Position numbers and translations under genes: made by a program. Positions 43,151 to 52,075 of a stretch of 64,000 bases of DNA are shown one piece after another. Numbering within the stretch: the first letter of the stretch is position 1; every line of letters begins with the position of its first letter. This stretch comes from CALMEC01 sp964434425 (lineage in GTDB: Bacteria; Actinomycetota; Thermoleophilia; Miltoncostaeales; Miltoncostaeaceae): NCBI GenBank assembly GCA_964434425.1, contig CAYSVH010000012.1, positions 1 to 64,000 on the forward strand, given 5' to 3'. Below the pieces are notes generated by a model. The model had not been told where the DNA came from. It saw only the letters and a list, made by a program, of their open reading frames with translations, and ran no database searches.

Positions 43151-43325
43151 CTCGTCATCTGTCGTCGCTCCGATCGGACGAACCCCCTGAGGCTCCGCCG
43201 GCGTCTCCCCGCATCCGGCCATCCGGGCCGGCGCACGGACGGGAGAAGTGACGATAGCGCGCACTCCATCGGCATCCGTCCCGCCATGGTCGCACCGACG
43301 GACAGCCCGCTACACTGCCCGGAGG

Positions 43326-45206
43326 ATGTGTGGAATCTGCGGCCTCGTGTCGCTCACCGGGGAGCGGGTCGACCGTGAGGTCGTGACCCGGATGAACGAC
43401 GCGCTGGAACATCGCGGACCCGATGCCGCGGGCGTCTTCTGCGACGGGGTCGCCGGCATCGCCAACCGCCGCCTGTCGATCATCGACCTCGCCGGAGGCG
43501 ACCAGCCGATCTCCAACGAGGACTCGACCGTCCACGTCGTCCAGAACGGCGAGATCTATAACTACCGCGAGCTGCGCGCCGAACTGGAGGCGAACGGCCA
43601 CCGGTTCCGCACCAACTCCGACACAGAGGTGCTGGTCCACCTCTACGAGCAGGAGGGGCCGAAGTTCGCCCGCCGCCTGCGCGGCATGTTCGCGGTCGCG
43701 GTCTGGGACGTGCCGCGACGGCGGTTCGTGCTCGCCCGCGACCAGTACGGCATCAAGCCGATGTACTACCGGATGACCGCCGGGAGCATCGCCTTCGCAT
43801 CCGAGCTGAAGTCGCTCATGCGGCAGCCGGGCTTCCCGCGTGAGATCGATCTGGACGCACTCGAGGCGTACCTCGCCTTCTCCTGCATCCCCTCGCCGCT
43901 CACGATCTTCACCGAGGCCCGCAAGCTCCCCGCCGGTCACGTACTCGTGTGGGAGGGGACCGGCACCACCGACAGTGCGCGCATCGAGCGCTACGCCGCA
44001 CCGCGACCGCCGGTCGATCCGGGCGGCTCGCGGGTCGACGAGGACGAACTCGCGGAGGAGATCCGGCGACGGCTCGCCGACTCGGTCAAGGCGCATCTCA
44101 TCGCCGACGTGCCCGTCGGGGTGATGCTGTCGGGCGGGGTGGACTCGTCCGCGCTGGCGGCCATGGCATCCGAGAACGGCGCCACACGGGTCAGCACCTT
44201 CACGATCGGCTTCGACGAACGCGGCTTCGACGAACGCGAGCGCGCCCGCGCCGTCGCGCAGCGCTACGGCACCGACCACCACGAGATGGTGCTGCGGCCG
44301 AACGCCCTCGAGCTCCTGCCCAAGATGGCCGAGATCTTCGACGAGCCGTTCGCCGACTCGTCGGCGATCCCGACCTACCTCGTCTCGCAGCTCGCCCGCG
44401 AACACGTGAAGGTGGCGCTGTCGGGCGAGGGCGGCGACGAGCTGTTCGGCGGGTACTTCAACTACGTCGGCCACCGTCTCGCGCCGTCCGTCGGGAAGCT
44501 GGCGCCCGCGCTGCGGCCGCTGATCAACCACCTGCCCAGCTCGACCAAGCGCGCGAGCAGCCTCGACTACAAGGCGAAGCGCTTCGTCGACGGCGCCGCG
44601 CAGCGGCCGTTGGAGCGCCACTCAACCTGGAAGAGCATCTTCTCGCCCGAGCTTCGCGCCGAGATCCTCACGCCGGACCACCGGGGCGCATACGACCCCA
44701 CCGAGTTGCTTCGCCCGACGTACGACGAGACGGCGGGAGTCGATCCCCTCGCGCGGATCATGGACGTCGACCTCCGCGTGTTCCTGGTGGAGGACATGCT
44801 GGTGAAGACGGACCGCACCAGCATGGCGCGGTCGCTCGAGACCCGCGTGCCCTTCCTCGACCCGGCCGTCACCGACCTGGCGCTTGCGATCCCGTCCCGG
44901 CTGAAGGTGCGTGGCCTGTCAAAGAAGCGGCTGCTACGCAAGGCGCTGGCCCCCCTCGTCCCGGACATCGTCCTGAACGGCCGCAAGCAGGGCTTCTCGA
45001 TTCCCGTCGGCACCTGGCTGCGGGAGGATCTCCAGTCGACGGCGCGCGAGCTTCTGGCACCGTCCGCGATCCGCGCACAGGGAGTGTTCCGCGACGACGT
45101 CGTCACCCGGCTGCTCGACCAGCACTCCCGTGGCGAACGCGACTACAGCCGGCAGCTGTGGGCCCTCCTGATCTTCGGTCTCTGGTACGAGCGCTACGTG
45201 CGATGA
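43326..45206 (+). CDS. Glutamine-dependent amidotransferase (asparagine synthase B type)
   Basis: 626 residues. The N-terminal nucleophile is Cys2 (MCGICGLVSL), with RRLSIIDLAGGDQP and NGEIYNYRELR of the glutaminase domain; the C-terminal ATP pyrophosphatase domain has VMLSGGVDSSALAAM and ALSGEGGDELFGGY. In polysaccharide loci AsnB homologues amidate uronic acids or other carboxyl groups instead of Asp (as WbpS and the exosortase-associated amidotransferases), so an EPS-modifying role is likelier than Asn synthesis. A TACACT box lies nine bases before ATG 43326. ATGA overlap with the next gene. Confidence 0.9.
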   Translation: MCGICGLVSLTGERVDREVVTRMNDALEHRGPDAAGVFCDGVAGIANRRLSIIDLAGGDQPISNEDSTVHVVQNGEIYNYRELRAELEANGHRFRTNSDTEVLVHLYEQEGPKFARRLRGMFAVAVWDVPRRRFVLARDQYGIKPMYYRMTAGSIAFASELKSLMRQPGFPREIDLDALEAYLAFSCIPSPLTIFTEARKLPAGHVLVWEGTGTTDSARIERYAAPRPPVDPGGSRVDEDELAEEIRRRLADSVKAHLIADVPVGVMLSGGVDSSALAAMASENGATRVSTFTIGFDERGFDERERARAVAQRYGTDHHEMVLRPNALELLPKMAEIFDEPFADSSAIPTYLVSQLAREHVKVALSGEGGDELFGGYFNYVGHRLAPSVGKLAPALRPLINHLPSSTKRASSLDYKAKRFVDGAAQRPLERHSTWKSIFSPELRAEILTPDHRGAYDPTELLRPTYDETAGVDPLARIMDVDLRVFLVEDMLVKTDRTSMARSLETRVPFLDPAVTDLALAIPSRLKVRGLSKKRLLRKALAPLVPDIVLNGRKQGFSIPVGTWLREDLQSTARELLAPSAIRAQGVFRDDVVTRLLDQHSRGERDYSRQLWALLIFGLWYERYVR

Positions 45207-46345
45207 GCCCCCGCCACCCCCGGTTCGGAAGCACCTTCACGATCGTCGTGATCGCCGTCGCGGCCCTGCTCGCCGGCTGCGGCGCCAGCGCGATCTCAAC
45301 CGACGGACACCCCCGGCCCCCCGCCCCGCTGCAGCGTGATCTGGACGGCGCGTCGGTCCGCTGGGTCTCGCCCGAGGGCGACGACGCCGCGCCGGGATCG
45401 CAGGCCCGGCCGTGGCGGACGCTCACCCGGGGACTCCGCGACGCGGAACCCGGAACGATCCTCGTGCTGGCCGACGGCACATACCGCGGGAGCGTGGCCA
45501 CGGACGCCGCCGGGACGGAGGCCCAGCCGATCGTCGTCACCAGCGCCCCCGACGGGCGAGCGGTGATCGCGGCCGACGGTGATTTCGCCCTCCAGGTCGG
45601 CTCCGGTGCGGCGCACATCACGTTCGACGGCGTCGACTTCACCGGTGCGGTCGGCGCGTCGTCGGCGAACATCTACGTCTCCGGCGACGCCCACGACATC
45701 ACCTTCCGCGCCTGTGAGGTGTCGGGATCCGCGCGGCAGGGCTTCTTCTCGGAACAGGACACCAAGCGGGTCACGGTCGAGGCGTGCGTGTTCCACGACA
45801 ACGGCGGCACCGGTCCGGACAACCAGGACCACAACATGTACGTGGGCGGTGAGGGTCATAGGATCGTGAACAACGCCGTCATGCGGGCGCACAACGGCTA
45901 CGGGATCCAGGTCTACCCCGTCGCACGCAACGTCGTGGTCGCGAACAACACGGTCGTCGACAACCGCGGCGGGATCATCGTCGGCGGATACGACCGCACC
46001 GCCGCGAACAACATCACGGTGACCGGAAACATCGTCGCCCACAACCAGGACGTCGGCCTCACGAGCTACTGGGGCGGCGGCCCGGAGGACGCGGGCAACC
46101 GGATCACCGGCAACATCGTCGACCGCAACGGACGCAACATCGACACGTCCGCGGGTGGCGCCGAGTTCGGCGACAACCCCTCCGGCGACCCCCGGTTCGT
46201 CGATCTGGCGAACGGCGACCTGCGCCTGCGCGAGGGAGGCCCGGCGATCGACACGGCACCGCCTGAGTTCGCACCGGACACGGACTTCACCGGCGACGCC
46301 CGTGACGACGGCTCACCCGACATCGGCGCGTTCGAGTTCCGGTGA
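45203..46345 (+). CDS. Right-handed parallel beta-helix lipoprotein
   Basis: 380 residues. Signal peptide with lipobox (VAALLAGCGAS). An Ala/Pro-rich linker, then DUF1565-type SPEGDDAAPGSQARPWRTL and the repeated pectate-lyase-like coils (DFALQVGSGAAHITFDGVDF, DHNMYVGGEGHRIVNN, NVVVANNTVVDNRGGIIVGG, GNIVAHNQDVGL). Such proteins bind or cleave acidic polysaccharides, or epimerise them. It resembles the secreted protein at 62803-63936, so this locus has two beta-helix paralogues. Coupled to the amidotransferase by an ATGA overlap. Confidence 0.85.
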   Translation: MSPRHPRFGSTFTIVVIAVAALLAGCGASAISTDGHPRPPAPLQRDLDGASVRWVSPEGDDAAPGSQARPWRTLTRGLRDAEPGTILVLADGTYRGSVATDAAGTEAQPIVVTSAPDGRAVIAADGDFALQVGSGAAHITFDGVDFTGAVGASSANIYVSGDAHDITFRACEVSGSARQGFFSEQDTKRVTVEACVFHDNGGTGPDNQDHNMYVGGEGHRIVNNAVMRAHNGYGIQVYPVARNVVVANNTVVDNRGGIIVGGYDRTAANNITVTGNIVAHNQDVGLTSYWGGGPEDAGNRITGNIVDRNGRNIDTSAGGAEFGDNPSGDPRFVDLANGDLRLREGGPAIDTAPPEFAPDTDFTGDARDDGSPDIGAFEFR

Positions 46346-46498
46346 GCCGTCGGCGCGCGTGCGAGAAGTCCGGGCATTCCAGGCGCTCCGGCTCGCGCAC
46401 CGCCTCGGCCGACCCCGGCCGTCACCCGGCGAGCCACGGACGGACCCCGAACGTGCAGTAAACTCCTCCGCAGAGTTGCGACGGAGGACAACACCGCG

Positions 46499-47287
46499 AT
46501 GGACCGCTCAAAGGAAAAACGCGTCGAAGGGCGCACCGGTCAGGGCCCCAACGGAACGCCGGGCGAGACGGGGATGACGGCGGCGTCCAGCCGGAGTGAG
46601 CGCGCGAAGCGGACCTTCGACATGGTGGTCTCGGGTGTACTCCTCATCATCACCGCACCGCTGTTCGTCGTGCTCGCGGTCACCATCGTCATCGAGAGCC
46701 GTGGCGGGGTGTTCTTCCGCTGCGACCGGGCCGGTTACCGCAACGGGACGCTCGGCGTGCTGAAGTTCCGGAAGATGACCGACCGTGCAACCGGATCGGC
46801 CCTCACGCTCGCCGACGACGACCGGTTCACCCGGGTCGGGAAGTTCCTCGCCGCCACGAAGCTCGACGAGCTGCCCCAGCTGTGGAACGTCTTCCGCGGG
46901 GACATGAGCCTCGTCGGGCCACGTCCGGAGGACAAGCGCTTCGCCCGGATGCACCAGACGAGCTACGACCGCATCCTCTCGGTCCGTCCCGGCATCACCG
47001 GGCTGTCCCAGCTCGCCTTCGCCAAGGAGGGTGAGATCCTCGCGACCGACGACCCCGAGACCCACTACGTCACCGCGCTGCTCCCGCAGAAGGTGGCGCT
47101 CGATGAGCGCTACGCATCCGAACGCACGCTGTTCCTCGACGTGAGGATCCTCTTCTGGACGACGATGGCGATCATCTTCCGCCGTGAGGTCGCGGTCAAC
47201 CGGAACACGCTGGCCATGGGTTTCCGGCGCCACACGCCGAACAACGGCCAGACGACGCACAACCGCCGTGCCAACGACCCCAGGTAG
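46499..47287 (+). CDS. Second bacterial sugar transferase (short, ExoY-like)
   Basis: 262 residues: a cytoplasmic N-terminus, one membrane helix (FDMVVSGVLLIITAPLFVVL), and the sugar transferase domain with LKFRKMTDRATGSALTL, RFTRVGKFLAATKLDELPQL, WNVFRGDMSLVGPRPED and RPGITGLSQLAFAKEGEIL. Short forms of this family initiate polysaccharide synthesis by adding Gal-1-P or similar to undecaprenyl phosphate. Having it with the full-length WbaP-type enzyme at 39243 is unusual. A TAAACT box (46459-46464) and an upstream CGGAGGACAAC promoter/RBS region precede ATG 46499. Confidence 0.92.
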   Translation: MDRSKEKRVEGRTGQGPNGTPGETGMTAASSRSERAKRTFDMVVSGVLLIITAPLFVVLAVTIVIESRGGVFFRCDRAGYRNGTLGVLKFRKMTDRATGSALTLADDDRFTRVGKFLAATKLDELPQLWNVFRGDMSLVGPRPEDKRFARMHQTSYDRILSVRPGITGLSQLAFAKEGEILATDDPETHYVTALLPQKVALDERYASERTLFLDVRILFWTTMAIIFRREVAVNRNTLAMGFRRHTPNNGQTTHNRRANDPR

Positions 47288-47437
47288 TCGCGCCGTGGAG
47301 ACCACAACCCGGATCACCCGGGTCCCCTGAGCCGTGCCGACCATGGCGACAGGCAGGCGCCGAGCACGGGCGGCGGCACCAGCGGCGCGGATGACGATCC
47401 CGCCACGCGGTCGCACCGCCGCGCGCGGAGACCGTTC

Positions 47438-48976
47438 ATGACCGCGCCGGCACCCGCCACGGCCGGACAGATCGCACTGCCCCCGGAGCCGGCGCGCCGG
47501 CTGAACGGGCTCGAATGGATCCTCGCCGCCATCGTCGTGGCGATCGCCGTCGGCGCCATCGCCGCGCTGGGCGGCGCCGCGGTCCTCCCCCTCATCGTCG
47601 TCCTCGCCGCGCCGGTGGTCGTACTGGCGTGGGGTGCGACGATGTCGGACGTCCTCATCGCATCGGTCTTCCTGGAGGTGATCCAGTTCGGGGGTCTCAC
47701 GATCTCCCGTCTGCTCGCTCCCATCGCGCTCCTGGTCGTGGTGATCGCGCTCATCCGGGGGAACGCCCGGTTCCAGCCCGCGCCGCTTCTCGTACCCATC
47801 GCCGCCTACGCGATGTGGGGGATCGCGAGCGGGATCTGGACCGTCAGCCCGTCACACACCACCCGGATCCTGGGATCGCTCGGCATCGCGCTCACCTACA
47901 TGGCCGCCTTCGCGATCCTGGTGGACGACAAGCGCGATCTGAGGCGGACGTTCGCGGTGCTCGGCGGCGCATCCATCGCCATCGGGCTGTCCTCCATCGC
48001 CGCGTTCGTGGGCTATCCGGTCTTCGCCACGGAGAGCCTTCAGGACGGACGCAGCCAGGGCGGTGTCGGCGACCCCAACTTCTTCGCGAACGTCCAGCTC
48101 GTCGCGCTCCCGATCCTGCTCCTCATGGCCACCCAGGCCAGGACCCGGGGTGCGCGCATCTTCTTCGGGATCGGAACCGTCGTGGCGGTCGCGTCGGTCT
48201 TCGCGACGCTGTCGCGGGGCGGGATGCTGGCCCTCGTCGTGGTCGCCCTCATCCTTCCGTTCATCCCCGCCCGCGCGTATCTCGGAACCCCGCGGCAGAA
48301 GACCGCCGTCCTGATCATGCTCGCGGTGGCCGTCGGCGTGCTGTTCACCCTGCCCACGTTCCGGGCCGAGGTCGTCGACCGCGTGCAGACGCTCTTCGCT
48401 CCGCAACAGGTCTACGACGACGACTACGAGGAGGGCGGCGGCGGATCCAGCTCGGGGTCGGGGCGCACCGAGCTGTGGAAGGCCGCCTTCACATCCATCG
48501 GCGAGCGGCCACTGCACGGCCTGGGGCTCGGTGCGTTCCCCTCACAGTCCACGCAACTCCTCTTCCGCACGCCCGGCGTGCAACTCGACCGCATCGCGAC
48601 CCACGTCGACGGCATCGAGGCGCACAGCGCCTACATCGGCACGACGGTCGATCTGGGCTTCATCGGCCTCGCGTTCTTCCTGTCGATCCTCATCACGCTG
48701 TTCGTTTCGCTGCTGCGGCTCGCCAGGAGGGCACAGCGCCGGAACGAGCTCTTCATCGCCCGCCTCGCGATCGCCATGATCCTGAGCCTGGTGGGCTGGG
48801 CGATTTCGTCCGCGTTCATCGAAACCGAGACCGCACGCCCCCTGTGGATCCTCATCGGCCTGACGTTCGCCCTCGAGAAGATCGTCCGACGCGCCGAATC
48901 AGACCATTACGCGGCGTTCACGGCCGCGCTGAACCGCTCGTGGCAGTCTCCTGGGTCCGGAAAGACCCCGGCATGA
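47438..48976 (+). CDS. O-antigen ligase/polymerase family membrane protein (Wzy-like)
   Basis: 512 residues with about eleven hydrophobic helices and the long periplasmic loop (~310-380) that carries the Wzy_C-type signature: SRGGMLALVVVALIL, RTELWKAAFTSIGERPLHGL, GLGAFPSQ and HSAYIGTTVDLGFIGLAFF. It likely polymerises lipid-linked repeat units or ligates the polymer. It lies between the short sugar transferase and the chain-length/kinase gene. Confidence 0.88.
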   Translation: MTAPAPATAGQIALPPEPARRLNGLEWILAAIVVAIAVGAIAALGGAAVLPLIVVLAAPVVVLAWGATMSDVLIASVFLEVIQFGGLTISRLLAPIALLVVVIALIRGNARFQPAPLLVPIAAYAMWGIASGIWTVSPSHTTRILGSLGIALTYMAAFAILVDDKRDLRRTFAVLGGASIAIGLSSIAAFVGYPVFATESLQDGRSQGGVGDPNFFANVQLVALPILLLMATQARTRGARIFFGIGTVVAVASVFATLSRGGMLALVVVALILPFIPARAYLGTPRQKTAVLIMLAVAVGVLFTLPTFRAEVVDRVQTLFAPQQVYDDDYEEGGGGSSSGSGRTELWKAAFTSIGERPLHGLGLGAFPSQSTQLLFRTPGVQLDRIATHVDGIEAHSAYIGTTVDLGFIGLAFFLSILITLFVSLLRLARRAQRRNELFIARLAIAMILSLVGWAISSAFIETETARPLWILIGLTFALEKIVRRAESDHYAAFTAALNRSWQSPGSGKTPA

Positions 48977-49025
48977 GAACGCGCATCCGCGTGCACCAGC
49001 AACAGAGGAGGCAACGAGCCCCATC

Positions 49026-50510
49026 ATGACAACAGCGAACCGGGACCTCTCCAACGACGCGCCCCTCGCGCCGAACGACGACGCGCCACGCGTCAACACC
49101 GTCCGCGCGATCCGCAACAACGCCTGGCTGGTGGCCGTCGTCCTCGTGGGCGCGCTCGTGTTCGCGGGCATCGTCACGAGCCTGCAGGAGCGCGTCTACC
49201 GGGCGTCGACCTCGTTCGTGGTGGTCCAGCCCGGCGACACCCTGAGCCGGTCGGTGATCGCCGACATCGCGCTCACGCAGACCGTCGCCGGCCTCGCCGA
49301 GACCGACATCGTCGCCGCCGAGGTGGTCGAACGGGCCGACCTCGACACCACGCCGAAGAAATTCCTGGAGAACCTGAACGTCACCGTGCGCCCGTCCGCG
49401 TCGGTCGTCGACGTCACCTTCGACGACCCGGACCAGGAGCAGGCGAAGCGCGCTCTCACCGTCATGTCGCAGGTGTTCAACGACCTCGTCGAGCGAGACC
49501 TGGTGGCCCGGCGCTCCACCGGGACGACGACGGACAACCTCCTCGAGATCAAGACGTTCAGCGCTCCGCACGTCCAGCCCGACGCCGTCTCTCCCAAGCC
49601 CGCGAGGACGCTGCTGTTCGCTGGCATCCTGGGCCTCATCGCGGGTGTGCTCATCGCCCTCCTGCGCGAGCGGCTGGACGACCGCATCCGTGACCGCCGC
49701 GACGCGGGCGCCGCATTCGGAGCTCCCGTGATCGGTGCCCTGCCCGCCGGATGGGAACTGCCGCCGCTCTCCGCGAAGCCCCGCAGCCGCCGGAGCCCGG
49801 CCGGATCCGGCCGAACGGGTGCGACGCGGGGCAAGCGTCGTGACGATCCCGAGGCACAGCGTGAACTGGTCGATCAGGCCGCACAGCTGCTCAGCCTGAA
49901 CGTCGAGGCGCTCCGCAGCGGAACCGAGGGCAACGCCATCGTCGTGACGAGCACACGCCGGGACGAGGGGAAGACCTCCGTCGTGGCGCACCTCGGAACG
50001 GCGCTCGCCCGCAACGGCATGAACGTGATCTGCGTGGAGGTCGACGCCAACGGGCCGCCGCTCCACCGCCAGCTCGGTGTGGACGCACCCTCCGTCGGCC
50101 TGCTCCAGGTGGTGCGGCGCGACGCGCGGGTCTCGGAGGCCCTCGTGACCGTCCCCGTCAACGCCGTCGCCGAGGACGACCCCGAGATCGAGGCGCGCGG
50201 CGGCCTGCGGATCCTCACCGTGGGCGACACGGACGTGAGCCTCGCCGCGCTGCTGTCGGAGGACGCGATCTCCCGGCTCGTGCAGGTGCTGCGCGCCTAC
50301 GCGGACTTCGTGATCTTCGACGCCTCGCCCATCGGATTCGGAGAGGCGCACCGGCTCGTGCGGACGACCGACACGGTGATCATGGTCGCGCGGCGCGGCA
50401 ACACCCGCCGCAGGCGAGCCCAGACCGCCCGCGCCATCCTCGACCGCCTCGGGGCGCGGCGCACGGCCGTCGTGCTCACCGACGCGGACGCCGACGAGTC
50501 GGTGCTGTAA
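49026..50510 (+). CDS. Wzz-type chain-length determinant fused to BY-kinase-like ATPase
   Basis: 494 residues: transmembrane helix 1 (NAWLVAVVLVGALVFAGIVT), a Wzz periplasmic domain, helix 2 (TLLFAGILGLIAGVLIALL), then a P-loop domain with TSTRRDEGKTSVVAHLG (Walker A), VICVEVDANGP (Walker A') and FVIFDASPIGF (Walker B). The fusion is the Wzc pattern that controls polymer length. Unusual: the Walker A has RDEGKT and the end (TDADADESVL) lacks the C-terminal tyrosine cluster, so it may not autophosphorylate on Tyr. Confidence 0.88.
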   Translation: MTTANRDLSNDAPLAPNDDAPRVNTVRAIRNNAWLVAVVLVGALVFAGIVTSLQERVYRASTSFVVVQPGDTLSRSVIADIALTQTVAGLAETDIVAAEVVERADLDTTPKKFLENLNVTVRPSASVVDVTFDDPDQEQAKRALTVMSQVFNDLVERDLVARRSTGTTTDNLLEIKTFSAPHVQPDAVSPKPARTLLFAGILGLIAGVLIALLRERLDDRIRDRRDAGAAFGAPVIGALPAGWELPPLSAKPRSRRSPAGSGRTGATRGKRRDDPEAQRELVDQAAQLLSLNVEALRSGTEGNAIVVTSTRRDEGKTSVVAHLGTALARNGMNVICVEVDANGPPLHRQLGVDAPSVGLLQVVRRDARVSEALVTVPVNAVAEDDPEIEARGGLRILTVGDTDVSLAALLSEDAISRLVQVLRAYADFVIFDASPIGFGEAHRLVRTTDTVIMVARRGNTRRRRAQTARAILDRLGARRTAVVLTDADADESVL

Positions 50511-50534
50511 CCCCCGGCGGCCGGCCGCCTTCGC

Positions 50535-51884
50535 CTAGGCGCCCGGCAGCCGGCCGCTCCGCCGCAGGTGATCGAGGACCGTGAGGATGTTGTCCCCGAT
50601 CCATCCGGGCGTGATGGCGTCCGATCGCAGCTCGAGCTCGAGGGCTGAGAGGTCGAGCCAGAAGGCCAGCACCAGTGCCTCGAGGATCGTCGAATCCGGA
50701 TCGAGACCGATGCGACGACAGTAGGCACGTGTCACCTGGCCGCCCCCCGTGCGGGTGGCCGCGAGCTGTGAGGCCACGATGGCGTCGCCCATCGAGATGT
50801 GGCGCCCGTCGCGGAAGCCGCTGACCTGCAGATGGATGAGGTCGAGCAGAGGAAGGCGACCCGGCCCGCCGCCGTCCCAGTCGATCACTCCGGTCAGACG
50901 ATCGTCCTGGCAGAGGACGTTCCCCATCCAGAAGTCACCGTGCCCGAAGCCGCGCGGAATGTCCGCCAGCAGCGTCTCGAGCTCCTCGCCGAGGGCGAGG
51001 AGGGCCGCACGCTGCGCGGGCTCGGGACACACCGCCGCGCAGCGGCGCGCACCCTCGGCGATGGTGTGTGACGTCCCGGGAGCGTCGACGTCGTGGAGCG
51101 CGGCGAGGAAGTCCATGCATTCCCACAGAAGCCGATCGGGGATCTCACCCGAAAGGGTCCGCCCCTGGATGCGGGGTTCGGACGACCAGTCGCCGAGGCC
51201 CACCCGGCCGGTCACGACCGGCGCCGGGAGACGATCCGCGATGATCGGCGGCGCGCCCGACAGGAGCCCGAGCACCTCCTGCTGGCGGCGAAGGCGTTCC
51301 GCCGCGGCTCCGACCGCGATGCGGACGACGGAGGTCTCGGCGACGACGACGAGGATGCCCTTCCGGATCAGCGGCCGGCCGACGTGCACCGGGTGTCCCG
51401 TGGTCCGTGAGGCGTCGTCGACCACCGCCTCGAGCAGCGTGAGTCCCGCCGGCCCGCGCGATCCGGTCACGATCGCCCGCTCGGGCAGGAACTCGGGAAG
51501 ACCCCGACGCCAGATCCGGCGGCCGAGCTGTACCGCCTGGTCGTAGTCCCACCGGACGATCCGGACCTCCTCGTAGCCCAGGCGGCCGAGGGCCAGCCGC
51601 GCGGAGCGCGAACTGGCCCGGACACGCAGCGCCGCTCCGGCGCGCCGCCCGGCACGCAGAAGCCGACCGCCCCCCTCCGGCTGGTTCTCCCCCAGCGACA
51701 GCACCACGTACGGCGCATCGTGCCGGAGCGCCCCGAGGTGGTCGGCCATCTCGACCTCGGGATCCTCCTCGACGAGATCCGCTCCCGCGTCGGCCAAGAG
51801 CTCGGCCGTGTCCGGCAGGGCGACGCGCATCCGACGGGCGTTGGCCGGCAGCACGATCGGCAGCCAGCTGTGAAACGAGCTCAT
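50535..51884 (-). CDS. Aminoglycoside phosphotransferase-fold protein with N-terminal extension
   Basis: 449 residues. The C-terminal half (~240-449) has the APH/choline-kinase signature: RGFGHGDFWMGNVLCQDD (catalytic Asp and Asn) and GVIDWDGGG (metal Asp). The first ~200 residues contain LSLGENQPEGGGRLLRAGRRAG and look methyltransferase- or nucleotidyltransferase-like, but no motif is certain. In polysaccharide loci APH-fold proteins may phosphorylate a sugar or sugar-linked compound; antibiotic resistance is less likely. Divergent from the ATP-grasp gene across a perfect 16-bp palindrome. Confidence 0.75.
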   Translation of the reverse strand: MSSFHSWLPIVLPANARRMRVALPDTAELLADAGADLVEEDPEVEMADHLGALRHDAPYVVLSLGENQPEGGGRLLRAGRRAGAALRVRASSRSARLALGRLGYEEVRIVRWDYDQAVQLGRRIWRRGLPEFLPERAIVTGSRGPAGLTLLEAVVDDASRTTGHPVHVGRPLIRKGILVVVAETSVVRIAVGAAAERLRRQQEVLGLLSGAPPIIADRLPAPVVTGRVGLGDWSSEPRIQGRTLSGEIPDRLLWECMDFLAALHDVDAPGTSHTIAEGARRCAAVCPEPAQRAALLALGEELETLLADIPRGFGHGDFWMGNVLCQDDRLTGVIDWDGGGPGRLPLLDLIHLQVSGFRDGRHISMGDAIVASQLAATRTGGGQVTRAYCRRIGLDPDSTILEALVLAFWLDLSALELELRSDAITPGWIGDNILTVLDHLRRSGRLPGA

Positions 51885-51978
51885 CGACGGGTGTCCGGGA
51901 GCCCGATCGGCGGGAGCATGTCCACCGCGCGGAGGACGCCCGGCCCGGCCGTCACCCTCGCTAGTATGCGCATTCGCG

Positions 51979-51994
51979 GTTGATGGTCATCAAC
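51979..51994. promoter_or_regulatory. 16-bp palindrome in a divergent promoter region
   Basis: GTTGATGGTCATCAAC is a 7-2-7 perfect inverted repeat, 95 bases before the APH-like start and 82 before GTG 52076. -10-like TACTAG (minus strand, next to it) and TACATT (52052-52057) lie on either side. Likely operator for a regulator not present in the window. Confidence 0.45.
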
Positions 51995-52075
51995 GAACTC
52001 GCCGCTCTGAGGATGGACCCGATGACGTGCTCCGAGGGTAGGTAACATGCTTACATTAGCGCTGCCGACGACGTC

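Noticed and set aside
43326..45206. Housekeeping asparagine synthetase
   Set aside because: Domain content would allow it, but the operon with beta-helix and sugar transferase genes favours a polysaccharide amidotransferase.
50535..51884. Antibiotic-resistance phosphotransferase
   Set aside because: Only the general APH fold motifs are present, with a large unrelated N-terminal half and a polysaccharide-locus context; no basis for calling resistance.
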